From NCBI GenBank assembly GCA_009842645.1, contig VYFB01000085.1, forward strand, positions 1 to 51,607: a stretch of 51,607 nucleotides of DNA, given 5' to 3'. This DNA is from Nitrospira sp. SB0677_bin_15. Lineage in GTDB: Bacteria > Nitrospirota > Nitrospiria > Nitrospirales > UBA8639. Position 1 is the stretch's first letter. Every line of letters begins with the position of its first letter. The translations under genes and the position numbers were made by a program. The notes below the pieces were generated by a model, which was not told the DNA's origin, made no database searches, and saw only the letters and a list, made by a program, of their open reading frames with translations. Below, piece after piece: positions 47,189 to 51,607 of the stretch.

Positions 47189-48243
47189 TGCGGCCTCGGG
47201 CAGGAGTTCGATTACGGCCGATCGGGACGTTTGTATTGGATGAATACATCCATGCCGTCATGTTTTCGCCGGACGGCAGCCAATTGGCGGCTGCGGATGC
47301 GAGCGGTCAGGTTGCGGTGTGGGACGTGGAATCCCAGCGATGTGTCTTCCGTAACCCGAGCCATCAAGGCGCGGTACTGGCGGAGGAATGGCATCCCGGA
47401 GGGGAAATTCTCGCAACCGCCGGTGAAGACGGAGTGGGGCGCGTGTGGGACGTCAATTCCGGAGAAGAGCGCGCCGTGATTCCGGTTGGAGATGGAAAGG
47501 GCTGGGTGGACCATCTGACATGGGAGCCCGGCGGCGAACGGTTGGCGATGACCGCGGGAAAAACCCTGCAAGTCCTGAAGTGGTCGGAGTCGGGCGGGTG
47601 CTCTGTGGAATGGGAGACCTCTGATCATAAGAGTTCTGTGTCCGATCTTTGCTGGCGAAAGGGGTATCCGGGACAAATTTTTTCCTCCTGTTTCGGAGGA
47701 GTCACATTATGGCAGGTCGGGATGGATTCCCCCGTGAATACGTTTCCCTATGAGGGGGCACTCCTGTCGTTATCAATCAGTTCGGACGAGCAGTATCTGG
47801 CCGCGGGGAATCTGGACGGATCGGTCCATTTATGGAGTCTCTTGACCGAACAGAGCTGGCATATGGCCGGTTATCCCTGCAAGGTCGGGCACGTGGTCTT
47901 CGATCCCTATGGAGAATCTTTATGGACAGCAGCCGGTCCTGATTTGGTGACGTGGTCGGCCCAAAAATTCGAAGGATCCAGTGGTCGGCTTTTGAGCAGC
48001 CACTTGGGGTGGATTCAAGCCATTGCCTGTCACCCTCGCCAGCAGGTGGTGGCGACAGTGGGAGAAGACGGGTTGCTTTGTTTGTGGAAGCCCGGGAAGG
48101 CGAAACCGATGGTGAGTCAGGAACTGCGTGTGTCGGGAGGATTGTCTTGTGTGGCTTGGAGTCCGACTGATGCCTGTCTGGCGGTGGGCGCCGATGACGG
48201 AACGGTGGCGCTCTTTGCCGTGGAAGGCGTGGGGGAGCCATGA
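47188..48243 (+). CDS. WD40-repeat protein coupled to cobW
   Basis: A 351-residue protein of about seven WD-type blades: IHAVMFSPDGSQLAAADASG, VLAEEWHPGGEILATAGEDG, LLSLSISSDEQYLAAGNLDG, IQAIACHPRQQVVATVGEDG and VAWSPTDACLAVGADDGTVA. It should fold as a beta propeller that binds a partner protein. The GTG start overlaps the cobW stop; the track start 33 codons upstream lies inside cobW. The gene pair suggests the propeller is a client or adaptor of the GTPase. Overlaps the next gene by four bases. Confidence 0.85.
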   Translation: MRPRAGVRLRPIGTFVLDEYIHAVMFSPDGSQLAAADASGQVAVWDVESQRCVFRNPSHQGAVLAEEWHPGGEILATAGEDGVGRVWDVNSGEERAVIPVGDGKGWVDHLTWEPGGERLAMTAGKTLQVLKWSESGGCSVEWETSDHKSSVSDLCWRKGYPGQIFSSCFGGVTLWQVGMDSPVNTFPYEGALLSLSISSDEQYLAAGNLDGSVHLWSLLTEQSWHMAGYPCKVGHVVFDPYGESLWTAAGPDLVTWSAQKFEGSSGRLLSSHLGWIQAIACHPRQQVVATVGEDGLLCLWKPGKAKPMVSQELRVSGGLSCVAWSPTDACLAVGADDGTVALFAVEGVGEP

Positions 48244-48527
48244 TGAATTTATTTGGAGGGCGCCCCCGCGTCGATCCGAACCAGGCGGATCGCATCAAAT
48301 CCTGGGCTCGCTCAGCTTGGTCTTTGCCGGAAGAGACCACGGTTATGGTGACCGAATTGGAGTGCCGGGAGCCCGGTTGTCCGCCCATTGAAACGGTCAT
48401 TGCGCTTTTGGAAGGGCCGGGAAAGACGACCCAGTTCAAGATTCATAAAACGGCGGATAACGTGACGCAACTGGACGTGGAAGCCCTGACGCAGGATGGG
48501 GAACATCAGCATGATATCGAACCATGA
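48240..48527 (+). CDS. Hypothetical 95-residue protein of the cobW-WD40 operon
   Basis: No family is recognised with confidence. It shows a helix (NQADRIKSWARSAWSLPEET), then VMVTELECREPGCPPIETVI with a Cys pair (CREPGC), strands, and a His-containing end (DGEHQHDIEP). Cysteines plus His would fit a metal-binding role, perhaps a client or acceptor of CobW. It overlaps the WD40 stop (ATGATG) and is nine bases before the moaB-like gene. Confidence 0.7.
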   Translation: MMNLFGGRPRVDPNQADRIKSWARSAWSLPEETTVMVTELECREPGCPPIETVIALLEGPGKTTQFKIHKTADNVTQLDVEALTQDGEHQHDIEP

Positions 48528-48536
48528 GGTGATGGA

Positions 48537-49115
48537 ATGAATCAGGCAGACAGTGTAACCGGGGAAACATCGGACCTGAAAAGAGCCGGCCTCAGCGTGG
48601 CGGTGGCGGTCTTGACGGTTTCAGATTCCAGAACGATCGAAACGGATACGAGTGGGACCACCATCGTTGATCGATTGACGCAGGCCGGGCATCGCGTGGC
48701 CGACCGCAAGCTGTGTCCGGATGAATATGAGACCATTCGGGAAACGATTGCCGCCTGGGTGGCTGACCCGGCGGTGGACTTCGTGATCGTGACGGGCGGA
48801 ACCGGCGTGACCCAACGGGACGTGACGCCGGAGGCCGTCCGTTCGCTGTTTTCCAAGCCGATTCCGGGCTTCGGTGAATTATTTCGCTGGCTGAGTTACC
48901 GTGAAATCCAGACTTCTACCATTCAATCCCGGGCGGATGCCGGAGTATGCGGCGACACCATTGTGTTTCTGCTGCCGGGGTCGACCGGAGCCTGCCGCTT
49001 GGGCATGGAACAGATTATCCTTCCCCAGATCGACATAGATCATCGCCCTTGCAACCTCACCGAATTATTGCCACGTGTCAAACATGAACAGCCACCGGTT
49101 CATGGACGTGGCTAA
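48537..49115 (+). CDS. moaB: MoaB/MogA-family molybdenum cofactor protein
   Basis: A 192-residue protein with the MoCF fold: [20 protein letters not shown], a strand [34 protein letters not shown] and [20 protein letters not shown]. The family adenylates molybdopterin or has a related role before molybdate insertion. Length and motifs fit MoaB. It continues the cobW operon with a nine-base gap, so metal and molybdenum cofactor handling appear to be linked here. Confidence 0.9.
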   Translation: MNQADSVTGETSDLKRAGLSVAVAVLTVSDSRTIETDTSGTTIVDRLTQAGHRVADRKLCPDEYETIRETIAAWVADPAVDFVIVTGGTGVTQRDVTPEAVRSLFSKPIPGFGELFRWLSYREIQTSTIQSRADAGVCGDTIVFLLPGSTGACRLGMEQIILPQIDIDHRPCNLTELLPRVKHEQPPVHGRG

Positions 49116-49178
49116 CACCGAGGGGAGTTCAATGTATCACGGTCAGGTCCGTGGCCCTGACCGGATCGGGCCAAGCGC

Positions 49179-49973
49179 GTGAGTCTGCCTCAAGAATCCA
49201 CATGGATGTTTGTCATCCTGATGGGGTTATTGGGTAGCCTGGGCGCCTTATTACCTGCCGGTCTGGTTCTATTTATTCCGGACAGGTGGCGGCAGTGGAT
49301 GATGCCGAACCTGCTGGGGTTTGCAACCGGCACGATGCTGGCGACGGCGACCATCGGGCTGCTTCCCGAGGCACTCGAAGACATTTCGATTAATGAGGCG
49401 GGCATCGCGTTATTGGCCGGGCTGGTCCTGTTCTTTGTTCTGGAATGGATGGTGATCTGGCGTCATGCGCACGGGGAGACTGCTCAGTTCCAGCCCCACG
49501 GGCATGCAAAGGGCTCAATGGTTCGCCGAGAAGCCGGAACATTGATCCTGGTCGGCGATGCTGTTCATAACTTTGCCGACGGTATTGCTATCGGCGTGGC
49601 TTGTGTCGTATCCCCTGCCCTGGGCCTGGTCACGACGTTGGCGGTTCTGGTTCATGAAATTCCGCAGGAGTTGAGCGACTTCACCATTCTGCTATCGAGC
49701 GGATTTTCCCAGTGGCAGGCGTTTTGGGCCAATACCCTGTCCGGTATGGCGACTCTCGCAGGGGTGACGTTGGCGTTTGGGGGCTTGGCCTATGCGGAGC
49801 CGATCGTGCCCTATGCCCTGACGTTGGCCGCCGCCAGTTTTTTGTATATTGGTCTTGCCGATCTGGTTCCCGACTTACATGGCCGACACGGGGCGGCCAG
49901 TGGGGCTTGGCCGTTTGCCATGATGCTGACCGGTATGCTAACCATCGGAATGCTGACTATGCTCCCGCACTAG
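49179..49973 (+). CDS. ZIP-family divalent metal transporter
   Basis: A 264-residue membrane protein with eight likely helices. The metal site motifs are VGDAVHNFADGIAIG (helix 4) and LVHEIPQELSDFTILLSSGF (helix 5). A His-containing loop (RHAHGETAQFQPHGHAKG) lies between helices 3 and 4. ZIP proteins carry zinc, iron or manganese into the cytoplasm. GTG start as in the track; ATG 49206 is an alternative. It lies about 60 bases after moaB in the same direction, so metal uptake and CobW delivery may act together. Confidence 0.9.
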   Translation: MSLPQESTWMFVILMGLLGSLGALLPAGLVLFIPDRWRQWMMPNLLGFATGTMLATATIGLLPEALEDISINEAGIALLAGLVLFFVLEWMVIWRHAHGETAQFQPHGHAKGSMVRREAGTLILVGDAVHNFADGIAIGVACVVSPALGLVTTLAVLVHEIPQELSDFTILLSSGFSQWQAFWANTLSGMATLAGVTLAFGGLAYAEPIVPYALTLAAASFLYIGLADLVPDLHGRHGAASGAWPFAMMLTGMLTIGMLTMLPH

Positions 49974-50085
49974 GGAGACCCTTGAACCGTCCTGCCGACC
50001 CATTCGTCATCTCAGGCAGTTGGGTTATCGGCCCTGGACGGCGGAAGTATCCAACGGGAATCGCAGAAGCAAGAGGTGAAATCCG

Positions 50086-50325
50086 ATGACCGAACAACTC
50101 CAGGAAGGTAACCCTCCGGCACGCCAAGCAGGAGTGGTTTCATCCTTTGCCGACTTCTTGCCCCAGGAATATCAATCCGGATTTTCCCCTGATTGGTTGA
50201 TGGGGCTCTCCCCCTTTGAGGATCGAACCTGCGCATTCTGTTATTCGGTCAAAGATGGGAAATGGGTGGCTTTCGGACAGAAGAAAGCCGACGAACGGTT
50301 CCTGATTTGTCAAAGAACGGGCTGA
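50086..50325 (+). CDS. Hypothetical 79-residue protein
   Basis: Sequence MTEQLQEGNPPARQAGVVSS... with a short CAFCYSVKDGKWVAFGQKKA segment (CxxC) and a final cysteine (LICQRTG). No family recognised. It follows the ZIP gene by about 110 bases and precedes a zinc-ribbon gene; a metal link is a guess. Codon use and GC fit the neighbours. Confidence 0.55.
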   Translation: MTEQLQEGNPPARQAGVVSSFADFLPQEYQSGFSPDWLMGLSPFEDRTCAFCYSVKDGKWVAFGQKKADERFLICQRTG

Positions 50326-50378
50326 GCCGTGAGTGGTTTGATGTGTCTTGCTCAATCGGCTCAAGCAAAGGGAAGCGC

Positions 50379-50678
50379 ATGCCCATCTATGAATATCAAG
50401 CCGAATATTGTTTGAAATCGCTGTTTTGTCCCAAGCGGTTTGCCTTTTGGCAGAACATGCGTGATGCCCCGGTGACGGCCTGTCGCGAATGCGGGGCACC
50501 GTTGGAGAAGACCCCGTCGGTGTTTTCGGCAGGGGCCGACGTTATGGCCCAAAGCCGGGCGGCATCGGATCCCCCACCGGGCTCGGCCGCTCCTGCTCCC
50601 ACGCTCAAAAATATTTACGGCGGCGGGTTGGGCATACAGGGCTGTGGACATGATTGCCGTTCGCATGGCAAGACCTGA
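50379..50678 (+). CDS. FmdB-like zinc ribbon protein
   Basis: A 99-residue protein starting MPIYEYQAEYCLKSLFCPKR, the FmdB/CxxC putative regulatory protein form, with a second pair CRECGAPLEK. The first CxxC is stretched (CLKSLFC), so zinc binding may differ. A Pro/Ala linker and a C-terminal Gly/His/Cys end (GGGLGIQGCGHDCRSHGK) follow. AAAGGGAAG lies just upstream of this ATG; the track start is 39 codons too early. Confidence 0.72.
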   Translation: MPIYEYQAEYCLKSLFCPKRFAFWQNMRDAPVTACRECGAPLEKTPSVFSAGADVMAQSRAASDPPPGSAAPAPTLKNIYGGGLGIQGCGHDCRSHGKT

Positions 50679-50800
50679 CCTCGTTTCCAAGCCCTGATTG
50701 ACCCATTCGTACCATCCTGGCTACTTTCCGGTCCAAGCAAAAAAGCCTTTTAAATTTCCTGTTCCCAGACCCAGGCCTACGGTCGCGGGTAAAAAAACCC

Positions 50801-50832
50801 TTGACTCCGTACTCAGGTACGGAGTGTATACT
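50801..50832 (+). promoter_or_regulatory. MerR-type promoter/operator with 20-bp spacer
   Basis: TTGACT at 50801-50806 and TATACT at 50827-50832 are separated by 20 bp, the over-long spacer used by MerR-family activators. Between and overlapping the boxes is a perfect 9-bp inverted repeat, ACTCCGTAC TCAG GTACGGAGT. This is very close to the mercury operator (CTCCGTAC..GTACGGA). The merR ATG begins seven bases after the -10 box. Confidence 0.85.
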
Positions 50833-50838
50833 CCAGAT

Positions 50839-51273
50839 ATGAAAAAGACCGATAAAGAACTGATGACGATCGGAACCTTAGCCAAGGCAGCCGGGGTTGG
50901 GGTAGAGACAGTCCGTTTTTATCACAGGAGGGGTCTTCTGGAAAAGCCAACTCGAACGTCAGGTTTTCGAAAGTACTCGGAATCTGACGTACAGACAATC
51001 AAGTTTGTCAAGAGAGTTCAGGGGCTTGGATTTTCCCTCAAAGACGCCCAGGATCTCCTGGACCTTGCTCTTTGTTCCCGAGAAACACGACCCTTTATTG
51101 CAAAGACTTGTCACGAGAAGATCGATCAAATTGAACGGAAGATAGCCGATTTAAATAAGATGGCGGAAATGCTCCACGAGTTTTCCCTGATCTGCGGAAG
51201 TGAAGCGTCGGATGATTCTGAATGCAGGCTCCTGGATTGCTTTGAAAACAATTGGGAGTGCTGCGAAAAATGA
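50839..51273 (+). CDS. MerR-family metal-responsive regulator
   Basis: A 144-residue protein from MKKTDKELMTIGTLAKAAGV. The winged helix (TIGTLAKAAGVGVETVRFYH RRGLLEKP) is followed by a dimerisation helix (IDQIERKIADLNKMAEMLHE) and a cysteine-rich end. MerR binds Hg(II) through Cys82, Cys117 and Cys126. Here CHEKIDQ precedes the long helix and LICGSEASDDSECRLLDC follows it, giving a similar set of cysteines with one extra residue in the metal loop, plus CFENNWECCEK at the tail. Ligand may be mercury, cadmium, lead or copper. It is transcribed with the downstream Cys-rich gene from the operator above. Confidence 0.85.
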   Translation: MKKTDKELMTIGTLAKAAGVGVETVRFYHRRGLLEKPTRTSGFRKYSESDVQTIKFVKRVQGLGFSLKDAQDLLDLALCSRETRPFIAKTCHEKIDQIERKIADLNKMAEMLHEFSLICGSEASDDSECRLLDCFENNWECCEK

Positions 51274-51286
51274 GGAGGAGAAAGCC

Positions 51287-51442
51287 ATGAAGGATTCCTG
51301 TGGATGCTGCAAAAATGGCAACTGTGCCTGCAAGACAACGACGTGTGACTGCTGTTGTGGAACTCAAGTTTGTCGCTGTGATGCGTCATGTGCATGTGGT
51401 GATTGCTGTAGTGGATGCTGCAAGTCCTCGAGCCGCGTCTAA
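51287..51442 (+). CDS. Cys-rich metallothionein-like protein (17 Cys in 51 residues)
   Basis: MKDSCGCCKNGNCACKTTTC continuing DCCCGTQVCRCDASCACGDC and CSGCCKSSSRV. Cysteines: 17 of 51, in CxC, CC and CCC clusters, no aromatic residue and no His. This is the composition of a metallothionein, but the pattern does not match the cyanobacterial SmtA/BmtA type, which has histidines, fewer cysteines and a small folded core. A strong AGGAGGAG lies upstream of the ATG. The gene follows merR by 13 bases, so it should be induced by the metal sensed by that MerR. The track start 29 codons upstream is inside merR and out of register. Confidence 0.8.
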   Translation: MKDSCGCCKNGNCACKTTTCDCCCGTQVCRCDASCACGDCCSGCCKSSSRV

Positions 51443-51533
51443 CGGCAACTGAGTTTCAATCCGCGCGCAGGTTACGCGATAAATGCCGGAGTGCCTCCTG
51501 CGAAGATGTGCTGACCGGCCCATCTTTTGCTAT

Positions 51534-51607
51534 AGGAACCTCTGATTTAGTACACTATCGGGCGCATGGCTGCGTTGTGTCCTCGCTCAACCCTCACCTA
51601 TCTCGAT
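51534..51607. mobile_element. MITE family E, copy 3 (cut by the window end)
   Basis: AGGAACCTCTGATTTAGTAC followed by ACTATCGGGCGCATGGCTGC and GTTGTGTCCTCGCTCAACCC, the same order as copy 2. The right half lies outside the window. Confidence 0.85.

Overview
The window looks like a chromosomal stretch of a free-living Gram-negative bacterium. It carries a tripartite RND pump with a TolC-type outer-membrane channel, a lipoprotein serine protease that ends like an autotransporter, and LipB. The gene set (a CX7CX2C radical-SAM RiPP maturase, CobW next to a WD40 protein, DUF502, a HARE-HTH gene beside a histone-H1-like gene) reminds me of Nitrospirota, especially Nitrospira. That placement is recalled, not computed. 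No plasmid or prophage backbone is visible.

Layout. 0-4 kb: lipB, a Lys/Ala-repeat histone-like gene, a HARE-HTH regulator, rlmN and larE. 4-10.3 kb: an accessory block on the minus strand with higBA, a metallophosphoesterase + small ORF + Hsp90-like GHKL ATPase operon joined through a 9-G tract, and a type II restriction-modification pair whose nuclease is frameshifted. 10.3-12.3 kb: an ATP synthase F0 operon (atpZ/I, atpB, atpE, atpF) without F1 genes. 12.3-18.1 kb: a 253-bp MITE-like element with an 8-bp target duplication, the protease, and the pabB/trpE-like and pabC-like genes; the latter has repeat DNA inserted in frame. 18.1-25.2 kb: a second accessory block with a VapBC45-like pair, a helically phased GCTATG array, orphan HicB, VapBC, a radical-SAM remnant, a second Hsp90-like ATPase and a Fic module. 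25.3-29.1 kb: tmRNA (tag ends ANEELALAA), an NCS2 permease, another VapBC and a zeta-toxin-like kinase with a small basic partner. 29.4-40.5 kb: phhB, the radical-SAM RiPP maturase, DUF502, the RND operon and prfC. 40.9-45.9 kb: a VOC protein, orphan antitoxins, an AsmA-like protein, recR-ybaB-dnaX and the SRP RNA. 46.2-51.6 kb: CobW GTPase, WD40, a small protein, MoaB, a ZIP transporter, an FmdB-like zinc ribbon, then a MerR regulator with a mer-type operator followed by a 51-residue protein with 17 cysteines.

The non-coding DNA is packed with dispersed palindromic repeats. Four short families recur: (A) CCCGACAT-TTTAATCGGG, (B) CCTGAGC..TCGAAGG, (C) CCCTCTCCC..GGGAGAGGG and (D) GTCGGATTACGC..TAATCCGAC. 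There are also three longer inverted-repeat elements of about 144, 253 and 203 bp. The repeats intrude into genes: they supply a stop codon for hicB and the VOC gene, Shine-Dalgarno-like sequence for prfC and the permease, and a tandem 18-residue insert in pabC.

The strongest candidates for something new are the MerR/Cys-rich module, the metallophosphoesterase-Hsp90 operon with its homopolymer frame switch, the phased GCTATG array, and the repeat insertion in pabC. All calls come from reading the sequence and recalling families; no database search was run.
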